Position numbers and translations under genes: made by a program. This document shows, one piece after another, positions 31,792 through 39,703 of a stretch of DNA of 42,074 nucleotides. The notes beneath the pieces were generated by a model, which did not search any database, was not told the DNA's origin, and saw only the letters and a program-made list of their open reading frames with translations. Every line of letters starts with the position of its first letter. Within the stretch, counting starts at the first letter, position 1. Source of the stretch: Glycomyces sp. L485 (GTDB lineage: Bacteria; Actinomycetota; Actinomycetes; Mycobacteriales; Micromonosporaceae); contig NZ_JAKZEW010000037.1 of the NCBI RefSeq assembly GCF_022548875.1, positions 1-42,074 on the forward strand, given 5' to 3'.

Positions 31792-33306
31792 TTGGATTTT
31801 CTCGATCCCATAACCGGCGCAATTCAGGAATGGGCCGACGGACTCAACGCCGACTATGGCGAACCGGTCGGCGAGGTCGGTTCATTCGTCTGGGGTCCTT
31901 GGCTCCTCATCCCGCTGCTGCTGGCCGTCGGCGTCTACCTCACGGCCATGCTCGGCGGCATCCAGCTCCGACGGCTCGGCTACGGCATGTGGCTCGCGCT
32001 GTTCAAACGCCATGAGAACAGCGAGTCCAAAGGCGACATCAGCCACTACCAGGCGCTGTCGGTCGCGCTCGCCGCGACGGTCGGCGTCGGCAACATCGGC
32101 GGCGTCGGCGCCGCGATCGCACTGGGCGGACCCGGCGCGCTGTTCTGGATGTGGGTGACCGGCCTGGTCGGCATGGCCACCAAGTACTCCGAGGCCCTCC
32201 TGGGCGTCAAGTACCGGAAAGTGAACGCCAAGGGCCAGCAGTCCGGCGGCCCACAGCAGTACCTCTCCGAAGGCATCAAGGGCCCGCTGGGCAAGATCCT
32301 CGCCCTCGCGTTCGCGATCTTCGGCGTCATCGCCAGCTTCGGCATCGGCAACGCCGTCCAGTCCGGCAACGTCGCCTCCGCGATCCAGCAGCAGCTGCCC
32401 GAGGACACCTTCTGGACCCCCTCGTGGACAGGCGTGGTCATCCTCGTCTCAGTCGGCCTGGTCATCCTCGGCGGCATCAAGTGGCTCGGACGAGTCGCCT
32501 CGGCACTGGTCCCGATCATGATCGTGTTCTACCTCGCCGGGGCGCTGGCGGTCCTCGTCGCCAACGCCGACGTGCTCGGCACCGCCTTCGGGATGATCTT
32601 CGAACAGGCCTTCACCGGAGGCTCGGCCGTCGGCGGCTTCACCGGCGCGGCGATCCTCACCGTGATCCGCTACGGCGTGGCACGCGGCATCTTCTCCAAC
32701 GAGTCGGGCCTGGGCACCGGCGGCATCGCCGCCGCGGCCGCAAGGACCGACCAGCCGGTGCGCCAGGCGATGGTGTCGATGACCCAGACGTTCATCGACA
32801 CGCTCATCGTCGTCACCATGACCGGTCTGGTCATCGTGGTCACCGGGGTGCTCGGCACGGTCGACTCGGAAGGGAACCTGATCGAGTCGGCGGCGCTCAC
32901 CCGTCTCGCGTTCGAGACGGGCCTGGGCGGCGCCGGCACCACCGGCGGCACGATCGGCGGGCTCATCGTCGCAGTCGGCATCGCGACGTTCGCGTTCTCG
33001 ACGCTCATCGGCTGGTCCTACTACGGCGAGAAGTGCCTGGAGCGGTTCAGCGGCCAGCGGCTGATCCTGCCCTACCGCATCGTCTTCGTCGTCGTCGCCT
33101 ACCTCGGCGCGGTCACCAGCCTCGACATGCTGTGGAACCTCTCGGACATCGCCAACGGACTGATGGCGCTGCCGAACCTCATCGGCCTGCTCATCCTCTC
33201 GCCGGTGGTCTACCGAGAGACCAAGCGGTTCTTCGCGAACCCGGACTGGCGGCTGCTGCCCGGAGACGCGGTTCCCGAGCCCGCCGGTGCGGACAAGGCG
33301 GACTGA
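31792..33306 (+). CDS. Alanine/glycine:cation symporter (AGCS), second paralogue
   Basis: The 504-residue protein, counted from TTG 31792 (GGAGG 4 nt upstream), has about 11 TM segments. Motifs: SSFVWGP-like SFVWGPWLLIPLLLAVGVYLT; LAATVGVGNIGGVGAAIALGGPGALFWMW; and RYGVARGIFSNESGLGTGGIAAAAARTDQPVRQAM, the family NEAGxG region with Ser for Ala. It resembles the AlsT branch more than the first copy (5658-7097), from which it is clearly diverged. The ATG at 31714 gives a non-homologous extension and lies upstream of the likely -10 (TATATA), so I reject it. Probable role: sodium-coupled amino-acid uptake. Confidence 0.93.
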   Translation: MDFLDPITGAIQEWADGLNADYGEPVGEVGSFVWGPWLLIPLLLAVGVYLTAMLGGIQLRRLGYGMWLALFKRHENSESKGDISHYQALSVALAATVGVGNIGGVGAAIALGGPGALFWMWVTGLVGMATKYSEALLGVKYRKVNAKGQQSGGPQQYLSEGIKGPLGKILALAFAIFGVIASFGIGNAVQSGNVASAIQQQLPEDTFWTPSWTGVVILVSVGLVILGGIKWLGRVASALVPIMIVFYLAGALAVLVANADVLGTAFGMIFEQAFTGGSAVGGFTGAAILTVIRYGVARGIFSNESGLGTGGIAAAAARTDQPVRQAMVSMTQTFIDTLIVVTMTGLVIVVTGVLGTVDSEGNLIESAALTRLAFETGLGGAGTTGGTIGGLIVAVGIATFAFSTLIGWSYYGEKCLERFSGQRLILPYRIVFVVVAYLGAVTSLDMLWNLSDIANGLMALPNLIGLLILSPVVYRETKRFFANPDWRLLPGDAVPEPAGADKAD

Positions 33307-33340
33307 CGCGGTGTCGCAGTCCGCGCTTAGCATGTAGTGC

Positions 33341-35548
33341 ATGTCTGAGTCCCGGCCTGGCGCGGTGAAACTGGAGGCGGTGCTCGAACGCGTCACATAC
33401 GCGAACGAGGAGACCGGCTACACCATCGCCCGCGCTTCGAGCGCCAGGTCGGGATCAGAGCTGCTGACGGTCGTCGGCCCGCTGCTCGGCGCCCAGGTCG
33501 GGGAGAGCCTCGACCTGACCGGGCGGTGGACCAGCCACCCCAAGTACGGCCGCCAGTTCGAAGTCTGGTCGTACCGGACGGTCTTGCCCGCCACGGTCCA
33601 GGGGATAGAACGCTATCTGGGTTCAGGCCTGATCAAAGGGATCGGGCCGAAGACCGCCGAGAAGATCGTCGCGCATTTCGGCGTGGAGACGCTGAACGTC
33701 ATCGACGACGACCCCGCACGGCTCGTCGAGGTGCCAGGGCTCGGACCCAAGCGCACCAAGTCGATCGCGGCCGCCTGGGAGGAGCAGCGGGCGATCAAGG
33801 AGGTCATGGTCTTCCTCCAGTCCGTGGACGTCTCCACCTCCCTGGCCGTGCGAATCTACAAGAAGTACGGGGACGCCTCGATCGGGGTGGTGAAGCACGA
33901 GCCGTACCGGCTCGCGAACGAGGTGTGGGGGATCGGGTTCAAGACCGCCGACGGCCTCGCCCGCGCCGTCGGCATCGCCCATGACGCGCCCGAGCGGATC
34001 AAGGCCGCTCTGCAGTACACGCTCTCGGAGGCCGGCGACGCCGGGCACTGCTTCCTTCCCGAGCCGAACCTCGTCGCCGACACCGTCGAACTGCTCGGCC
34101 TGGGCACCGCGCCCGTCGCCGAGGCCCTCGACGAGCTGTCAGCCGAAGCCGAGTACGTCATCGCCGACAAGGTGCCGGCCGGCGACTCCACCGTCCCCGC
34201 CCGCTACCTCGCGCCGTTCTACCACGCCGAGCGCGGCCTCGCCTCCGGTCTGCTCGCGCTGCTCGGCACCGGCGAGGACCGTCTGTCGGCCTTCCAAAGC
34301 GTGGAATGGGACAAGGCGTTCGCATGGCTGCGGCGCCGCCGCGACGCCGAACTCGCCCCCGAGCAGGCCGAGGCGGTGCGGCTCGCGCTCACCGAGAAGG
34401 TCGCGGTCCTCACCGGCGGGCCCGGCTGCGGCAAGAGCTTCACCGTCTCCTCCATCGTGGACCTCGCTCGAGCCAAGGGCGCGAAGGTCATGCTCGCCGC
34501 CCCCACCGGGCGGGCCGCGAAGCGCCTGGCCGAACTCACCGGCCACGAGGCCACCACCCTGCACCGCATGCTGGAACTGCGGCCCGGAGGCGAGGCCGCG
34601 TACGACCGCGACAAGCCCCTCGACGTCGACCTCCTCGTCGTCGACGAGACCTCCATGCTGGACACGATCCTCGCGAACAAGCTCGCCAAAGCCGTCCCGC
34701 CCGGCGCGCACCTGCTCCTGGTCGGCGACGTCGACCAGCTCCCGAGCGTCGGCGCCGGCGAGGTCCTGCGCGACATCCTCGCCGCCGAGGCGATCCCGCG
34801 CGTCCGGCTGACGCGGATCTTCCGCCAGGCCGCCGAATCCGGCGTCGTCGCCAACGCCCACCGCGTCAACACCGGCGAGTTCCCCGCGCTCGAAGGCTAC
34901 GACGACTTCTTCTACTTCGCCTGCGACGACAACGAACTGGTCGCCGACAACGTCGTCGACATCGTCGCCCGCCGCATCCCGGCCCGCTTCGGGCTGCACC
35001 CGGTGCGCGACGTCCAAGTGCTCACTCCGATGCACCGCGGCGGGCCCGGCGCCGGGAACCTCAACCTGAAGCTCCAGGAGGCGCTCACCCCGGCCCGGGA
35101 GGGGATGCCGGAGCGCCGCTACGGCGGGCGAGTCTACCGGGTCGGCGACAAGGTCATCCAGATCCGCAACAACTACCAGAAAGGCGTGAACGGCGTCTTC
35201 AACGGCACCGTCGGCGTCGTCGAGGCGATCGACTCCGAGGCGCAGACGCTCACCGTCCGAACCGACGAAGACGAGGACGTCGACTATGAGTTCTCCGAGC
35301 TCGACGAGCTCGTGCACGCGTACGCGATCACCGTGCACCGCTCGCAGGGCAGCGAATACCCGGCGGTGGTCGTCCCGGTGACCACCAGTGCATGGACCAT
35401 GCTGCGGCGCAACCTCGTCTACACCGCGATCACCCGCGCCAAGCGCCTCGTCGTGCTCGTCGGCTCGAAAAAGGCGCTGGCGATGGCGGTGCGCACCGCC
35501 GGGACCGGGAAGCGGCACACCGGTCTCACCCACCGCCTGGCGGCGTAA
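33341..35548 (+). CDS. recD2: RecD2-type SF1B DNA helicase
   Basis: The 735-residue helicase is an ATP-dependent 5'-3' DNA unwinder acting outside RecBCD. Order: an OB-like N-terminus (LEAVLERVTYANEETGYTIARA), tandem helix-hairpin-helix motifs (LIKGIGPKTAEKIVAHFG and LVEVPGLGPKRTKSIAAAW, about 95-150), and Walker A GGPGCGKSFT (about 357-366, GKS where GKT is usual). Then come motif Ia TGRAAKRLAELTG, DEAD-like LLVVDETSMLD, GDVDQLPSVGAGEVLRD, RLTRIFRQ, an SH3-like RVYRVGDKVIQIRNNY, and the last motif AYAITVHRSQGSEYPAVVVP...YTAITRAK. All are in frame. ATG 33341 has TAGCAT (33328-33333) 7 nt upstream; it is leaderless and gives the family N-terminus. Probable role: recombination or replication-fork repair. 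Confidence 0.96.
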   Translation: MSESRPGAVKLEAVLERVTYANEETGYTIARASSARSGSELLTVVGPLLGAQVGESLDLTGRWTSHPKYGRQFEVWSYRTVLPATVQGIERYLGSGLIKGIGPKTAEKIVAHFGVETLNVIDDDPARLVEVPGLGPKRTKSIAAAWEEQRAIKEVMVFLQSVDVSTSLAVRIYKKYGDASIGVVKHEPYRLANEVWGIGFKTADGLARAVGIAHDAPERIKAALQYTLSEAGDAGHCFLPEPNLVADTVELLGLGTAPVAEALDELSAEAEYVIADKVPAGDSTVPARYLAPFYHAERGLASGLLALLGTGEDRLSAFQSVEWDKAFAWLRRRRDAELAPEQAEAVRLALTEKVAVLTGGPGCGKSFTVSSIVDLARAKGAKVMLAAPTGRAAKRLAELTGHEATTLHRMLELRPGGEAAYDRDKPLDVDLLVVDETSMLDTILANKLAKAVPPGAHLLLVGDVDQLPSVGAGEVLRDILAAEAIPRVRLTRIFRQAAESGVVANAHRVNTGEFPALEGYDDFFYFACDDNELVADNVVDIVARRIPARFGLHPVRDVQVLTPMHRGGPGAGNLNLKLQEALTPAREGMPERRYGGRVYRVGDKVIQIRNNYQKGVNGVFNGTVGVVEAIDSEAQTLTVRTDEDEDVDYEFSELDELVHAYAITVHRSQGSEYPAVVVPVTTSAWTMLRRNLVYTAITRAKRLVVLVGSKKALAMAVRTAGTGKRHTGLTHRLAA

Positions 35549-35722
35549 GTCCTCTTCGGCCTCGGCCGGCTTCGGCCTCTCGGCGGCCGGATAGACCACC
35601 CAGTGCTCGGACTGCTCGTCCTTCTTGTACGCCCGCTGCGTGACCACGACCATGAGCGCGACCAGGCCGCCGCCGACGACGAACAGAGCCAGGACGGCGA
35701 TGTTGATGAGGGTCGCGTTCAC
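35549..35722 (-). CDS. Possible small single-TM protein; 3' end not defined
   Basis: GTG 35720-35722 follows the yajQ stop by 6 nt and has TAGGA 6 nt upstream. The translation opens MNATLINIAVLALFVVGGGLVALMVVVTQRAYKK, a clean one-TM segment, then a Pro/Glu/Ala tail (YPAAERPKPAEAEED). The frame has no stop here: it runs on antisense to recD2 as far as 34139 (527 residues), which cannot be a natural protein. One neighbouring frame reaches a stop within about 30 bases after the end of recD2, so a one-base slip or assembly error may hide the true terminus. The end I give is therefore arbitrary. The coupling to yajQ and the TM make a real gene more likely than not. Confidence 0.45.
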
Positions 35723-35728
35723 AAAGTC

Positions 35729-36220
35729 CTACCGGTAGTTCGTGAACTGGAGAGCGACGTCGAGGTCCTTGCCCTTGAGCAGGCGGATGACCTCCTGCAG
35801 GTCGTCGCGCTTCTTCCCGGTGACGCGGAGCTTGTCGCCCTGGATCTGGGGCTTGACGCCCTTGGGGCCCTCGTCGCGGATGATCTTCCCGATCTTCTTC
35901 GCCTGATCGGTGGCGATCCCCTGCTGGAAGGCGACGTCGATCTTCGACTCCTTGCCCGACTGGCGCGGCTCGGAGGCCTCCATCGCCTTCAACGAGATGC
36001 CGCGCTTGATGAGCTTCTCCTTGAGCACTTCGAGGGCGGCCTTCACACGGTCCTCGGTCTCGGCCGACAGCACCGCCGCCTCCTCGCCGCTGCGCTCGAC
36101 GCTCGCGCCGGTCCCGCGGAAGTCGAACCGGGTGGACAGCTCGCGCTGCGCCTGATTGACGGCGTTGTCGAGCTCTGCCAGGTCGATCTCGGAGACGATG
36201 TCGAACGAGGCGTCAGCCAT
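35729..36220 (-). CDS. yajQ: YajQ-family nucleotide-binding protein
   Basis: The 163-residue protein is a YajQ homologue across its full length: [33 protein letters not shown] at the start, [58 protein letters not shown] in the middle, and [10 protein letters not shown] at the end (family PLQFxNFR). Members bind c-di-GMP or nucleotides and act as regulators or with RNA; which applies here is unknown. ATG 36218-36220 has GGAAGGA 9 nt upstream. The gene precedes the possible small TM gene on the same strand. Confidence 0.94.
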   Translation of the reverse strand: MADASFDIVSEIDLAELDNAVNQAQRELSTRFDFRGTGASVERSGEEAAVLSAETEDRVKAALEVLKEKLIKRGISLKAMEASEPRQSGKESKIDVAFQQGIATDQAKKIGKIIRDEGPKGVKPQIQGDKLRVTGKKRDDLQEVIRLLKGKDLDVALQFTNYR

Positions 36221-36394
36221 GGAAACCAGTCCTTCCGGTCGGTAGGGGCCAGGCCGTCAAGCCTAGTCGGGCCCGCCGCGCCCGCCCGACCCCCGCCCAC
36301 CCGCCCGGGCGGAGTGAACGCGGTCTCAACAAGGGAATACCCGCTTGCGCGGACCCGCGGCCAAGGCGCTATCCTTGCTCTCGCTACACAGCAA

Positions 36395-36479
36395 GGCAGG
36401 TTGCCCGAGCGGCCAAAGGGAGCTGACTGTAAATCAGCCGGCATTGCCTACGTAGGTTCGAATCCTACACCTGCCACCA
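36395..36479 (+). tRNA. tRNA-Tyr (anticodon GTA)
   Basis: The acceptor GGCAGGT (36395-36401) pairs with ACCTGCC (36469-36475), then discriminator A and encoded CCA (36477-36479). The anticodon arm is gctga-ctGTAaa-tcagc. The variable arm is long, as in bacterial tRNA-Tyr, and the T-loop is ggTTCGAATcc. Confidence 0.97.
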
Positions 36480-36487
36480 GTGAGTAG

Positions 36488-36526
36488 AACGGCCTGTGAC
36501 CTGGGAAGACCAGGTCACAGGCCGTT
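36488..36526. terminator. tRNA-Tyr terminator, 17-bp perfect stem
   Basis: Positions 36488-36504 pair with 36510-36526 around gaaga, 9 bases after the tRNA. It also closes the convergent kinase remnant, whose stop is at 36530-36532. Confidence 0.85.
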
Positions 36527-36529
36527 TCG

Positions 36530-37037
36530 CTACTCTACGAGCGCAGCCTCGGTCGGCAGCCACGCCACGACCTCCCAGCCGCCCTCCGGCCTCGGCTCGG
36601 CCCGCAGCCACCCGCCGACGGCCTCGACGCGCTCGCCGAGCCCGAGCAGGCGCCAGCGCCGCCAGCCCGGCCTCCTCGATGTCCGCGAACGACCGCAAGG
36701 CATGAGACGGGAGCGAAGCCCCCTCCGGTTCGTCGTGAGGGCAGGGCGACGGGCGCGCGCCCGTATCGGTGACCTGCGCCGCCTGCGCCAGCACCACGAC
36801 CCCGGTGACGTGATGGGCCACGAAGTCGTGCATCTCCCGGGCCAGCTCCATGCGCTCGGCCCGCCGCACCTCCTCCTGCGTCTCGCGCCGCAGCCTGTCG
36901 AGACCGCGCAGGTAGGCACCGAAACCGATCGCCGTCGACAGGGCCATGAGGATCATGATGATCCCCGCCACCAGAGAGCCCGAACCGGTGAAGAACCGGA
37001 ACCGGCCCGCGAAGTCCTGCCCGCGAAGGCGATCCAA
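36530..37037 (-). pseudogene. Sensor histidine kinase remnant (HisKA_3 type), internally deleted
   Basis: From about 37037 the frame gives one TM (GSLVAGIIMILMALSTAIGFG), then RRETQEEVRRAERMELAREMHDFVAHHVTGVVVLAQAAQ, the phospho-acceptor His box of NarL-type kinases, and SFADIEEAGLAAL. Near 36655 the matching sequence moves to another frame and reads LGLGERVEAVGGWLRAEPRPEGGWEVVAWLP, the extreme C-terminus of the ATPase domain, ending at 36530. The ATPase N- and G1-boxes and about 100-150 residues are missing, and the N-terminal TM bundle is cut off. No response regulator is nearby. This is a dead two-component gene, deleted in place. Confidence 0.85.
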
Positions 37038-37105
37038 CCGGAAATGGCCCCGAATCCAACCTGGGGGCGTCGCGAGTCGCTGATCCTAGTCGCCGCCGTG
37101 AACGG

Positions 37106-37585
37106 TCATCGGTCCCCGAGCCGGTCGCGCCGCATCGCCGGCTCCTGCGACATCCGGAAACCCAACCGGCGGTACAGCGGTTCGCCCTGACCCGAGGCGA
37201 GCAGCTCGATAGGTAGGACGCCGCGGTCGTCGAACCAGGCGAGCAGCGACTCCATGCAGGCCATGCTGTAGCCGCGGCGACGCCACGCGGGATCGGTGGA
37301 CACGTTGAAGACCCAGCCGAACAGACCGGTCAGGTTGCGCGGCGAAGGGAGCCGCTCGACTATCAGACCGGTCGCGCTGGCGGCCAGGACACCGGGCTCG
37401 CCGGGGGCGTCGACGACCGCCACGGCCATCGTCGGATCGGCGTCGCCCAAGCGTCGCTTCAGCACCGCTGCGGTCGCCTCCCTCCAGCCGTTGTCGGTGC
37501 AGTCGACCCATTCTGAGAGCATGATCTCGCGCAGGCGGACGATCTCGTCGACGTCATCGGCGGTGGCGAATCTCGCGGCTTCCAT
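37106..37585 (-). CDS. GNAT-family N-acetyltransferase
   Basis: The 159-residue protein begins ARFATADDVDEIVRLREIML, typical of GNAT. The acetyl-CoA loop is VSTDPAWRRRGYSMACMESLLAWFDDRGV (Q/R-x-x-G-x-G/A region, here RRRGYS, about 108-130), followed by IELLASGQGEPLYRRLGFR, the usual last strand. The substrate is unknown. ATG 37583-37585 has TACTCT (37592-37597, minus strand) and a 6-nt gap, so it is probably leaderless. It is divergent from the metallophosphoesterase gene. Confidence 0.88.
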   Translation of the reverse strand: MEAARFATADDVDEIVRLREIMLSEWVDCTDNGWREATAAVLKRRLGDADPTMAVAVVDAPGEPGVLAASATGLIVERLPSPRNLTGLFGWVFNVSTDPAWRRRGYSMACMESLLAWFDDRGVLPIELLASGQGEPLYRRLGFRMSQEPAMRRDRLGDR

Positions 37586-37690
37586 GCCGCGAGAGTACTG
37601 TGGGCACCCGGCAGTGGCCGAGTCGTTTTCCGTTGCGGAGTCTGGTGGTCTGGGATTCCATTGAGGCCCATAATATGCGATTATGTGCAC

Positions 37691-39373
37691 ATGTCTGACC
37701 GTCCGCGCGATTTGAGCCCGGAAGCGCTCCGCTTCATCCCGCAGCGCCCGGTGCGGTGGATGTCGCCCCGGACACTCGCCGAAACCGCCGCCAGGTTCGG
37801 GCTCGCCAGGCTCCTCGGCGGATACCTCGACAAGCGCGAGCTCTTCGGCAGTCGGCCGCAGGACGTCTTCTCGCACGACGCGGGCGAGGAGCTGTGGATC
37901 GACTACGTCGCCGACATCGGCGACGGCTTCAACGCCACCTACTCGATCGCGTACCTCTTGGCGCAGCAGGAACTCGAGGTCGGCGACGAGCACCTGCCGC
38001 GCGGGTCGGTGCTGGTCATGGGTGGCGACGAGGTGTACCCGGCGGCGAACTGGCGCGAATACGAGCACCGGATGAAGGGACCCTACGAGGCCGCGAACCC
38101 CTCGGCGCCGGTGGCGCTGTATGCGATCCCGGGCAACCACGACTGGTTCGACGGTCTCACGGCCTTCGGGCGCCAGTTCGTCGAGGGCCGCAGCGTGGGC
38201 GGCTACAAGACCGCGCAGGCCCGGTCGTACTTCGCGCTCAGCCTGCCGCACAACTGGTGGCTGTTCGCCGTCGATGCCCAGTTCGACGCGCACCTCGACC
38301 AGCCGCAGCTCGAGTACTTCAAGAGGGTGGCGCAGAACCTCGCGGCCGGCGACCAGGTGATCCTGTGCGTTCCACAGCCGTCGTGGGTGTGGACAGAGGA
38401 CAATCCGCGTTCCTTCGACCGGATCGACCACTTCATCCGCGACATCATCGCCGACCGGGAGGCCGAGGTGCCGCTCATCCTGACCGGGGACCGGCACCAC
38501 TACGCGCACTACGCCGAAGTCGGCGGGACTCGGCAGCTGGTGACCGCGGGCGGCGGCGGGGCGTACCTGTCGCCGACGCACAACCTGCCCCCGACGCTCA
38601 CCGCCCCGCGCAAGTCGGTGAGTGAACCGGATGCGGCGCAGCGGGAATACCAGCTCACGCAGACGTATCCTGCCCGGGCGCGCTCCCTGCGGTACGCCTT
38701 CGGAATCTTCGGGCGGCTGCCGTGGCTCAACAAGGGCTTCACGCTGCTCATGAGCGTCATCATGCTCATCGCCACCGTATCCGTTCTGGAGGGTTCGGGG
38801 ACGTTCGCGGCCGCCGCGGCGGTGCTGATGGCCGCCGGGGTCGGTTTCGCGCACCCCGGCCAGGGTGCGCGCGGATTCCGGCACTACCTGCTCGGGCTCG
38901 GGCACGGCGCTGCCCAGGTCGGCCTGGCATGGTCGGGCGCGCAGGTGTTCGAGGTGCTGCCGTGGGTCGACTTCTGGGTGTTCGTCGCCTACCTGCCGGT
39001 GGCGGGTCTCGTCTCGACGTGGCTCGTCGGCCTGTACCTCGTGGTCGCGAACCGGCTCGGCGTCAACGCGAATGAGCTGTTCGCGGGACTGTCCATCATC
39101 GATCAGAAGTGCTTCCTGCGGATCAAGGTCGCGCGCGAGGGCGTCACCGTCTACCCGATCGGGCTCGACCGGAGCGGCCGCGACTGGGCCGCCGACCCCG
39201 ACGGAGCGCCGGGCGACTCGTGGATCAAACCGGTCTCGCCGCTGCGCCCGCGCCTGATCGAACCGGGCTTCAAGGTCCCCGCCTCCGGGACACTGAACGA
39301 GGCTCCGCCACGACAGGGCCCCGTGCGGCGGCTCGTCGCGCAGGCCGAGGAGTGGTTCGGCCGGGAAGACTGA
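37691..39373 (+). CDS. Membrane-associated metallophosphoesterase
   Basis: The 560-residue protein has a calcineurin-like phosphoesterase domain (about 55-325). Motifs are WIDYVADIGDGFN (DxxD-like first metal site), VLVMGGDEVYPAA (GD), AIPGNHDWFDG (GNHD), and LTGDRHHYAHYAE (GDxHxxxY, last His pair). Four or five hydrophobic segments follow (about 335-455), then a soluble tail with IIDQKCFLRIKVAREGVTVYPIGL. The usual GDxH near the N-terminus is weaker. This catalytic-then-membrane layout is seen in actinobacterial and proteobacterial proteins of unknown substrate. ATG 37691 has GATTAT 6 nt upstream and may be leaderless. It is followed by a long noncoding gap. Confidence 0.85.
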   Translation: MSDRPRDLSPEALRFIPQRPVRWMSPRTLAETAARFGLARLLGGYLDKRELFGSRPQDVFSHDAGEELWIDYVADIGDGFNATYSIAYLLAQQELEVGDEHLPRGSVLVMGGDEVYPAANWREYEHRMKGPYEAANPSAPVALYAIPGNHDWFDGLTAFGRQFVEGRSVGGYKTAQARSYFALSLPHNWWLFAVDAQFDAHLDQPQLEYFKRVAQNLAAGDQVILCVPQPSWVWTEDNPRSFDRIDHFIRDIIADREAEVPLILTGDRHHYAHYAEVGGTRQLVTAGGGGAYLSPTHNLPPTLTAPRKSVSEPDAAQREYQLTQTYPARARSLRYAFGIFGRLPWLNKGFTLLMSVIMLIATVSVLEGSGTFAAAAAVLMAAGVGFAHPGQGARGFRHYLLGLGHGAAQVGLAWSGAQVFEVLPWVDFWVFVAYLPVAGLVSTWLVGLYLVVANRLGVNANELFAGLSIIDQKCFLRIKVAREGVTVYPIGLDRSGRDWAADPDGAPGDSWIKPVSPLRPRLIEPGFKVPASGTLNEAPPRQGPVRRLVAQAEEWFGRED

Positions 39374-39703
39374 CTGCGTTTCCCAAATGCGTTCCGAGGT
39401 CGAGAACGCCCGCGGCAGGCCCAACGAGAAGCCGACGACCGACGGAGTTTCCAAGTGGTGCGCCAGCACGATGATCTGGACGGAGACGCCTGAGCCCCAA
39501 GCGCAATGGCACGCTCCCCAGCCTTGCATGGGACAAGCGATTGCCTTAAGCTTCAAGTCATAATTGATGGCTGTCGATGTCGTCGAGCTGAGACGCGGCC
39601 TGACCGGGCCATCCCGGCATGTCCCAGCTCCACCATGCCCTGGGCGATCCGCGCCCCGGGGGGCGCCGTGCGCCGTGCAGCCTCACAACACAGTGGAGTG
39701 TAT
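39374..39703. other. Intergenic region before the pectinesterase gene
   Basis: This 330-base stretch has no supported gene. Minus-strand translation gives a short unmatched segment. The AT-richer part around 39542-39566 (ccttaagcttcaagtcataattg) is the likeliest promoter zone for the pectinesterase. A leader of about 130 nt would follow. No clear operator, riboswitch or terminator is seen. Confidence 0.4.

Noticed and set aside
34139-35722. 527-residue open frame antisense to recD2
   Set aside because: Only the first 58 codons or so look like protein; the rest mirrors recD2 codon structure, and recD2 has all helicase motifs.
37106-39556. 816-residue minus-strand frame
   Set aside because: Only the last 159 codons (from 37585) are a protein (GNAT); the upstream part is the shadow of the metallophosphoesterase gene and intergenic DNA.
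39374-39556. Minus-strand segment SVQIIVLAHHLETPSVVGF as a gene fragment
   Set aside because: No recognisable family and no start or ribosome site; part of a longer shadow frame.
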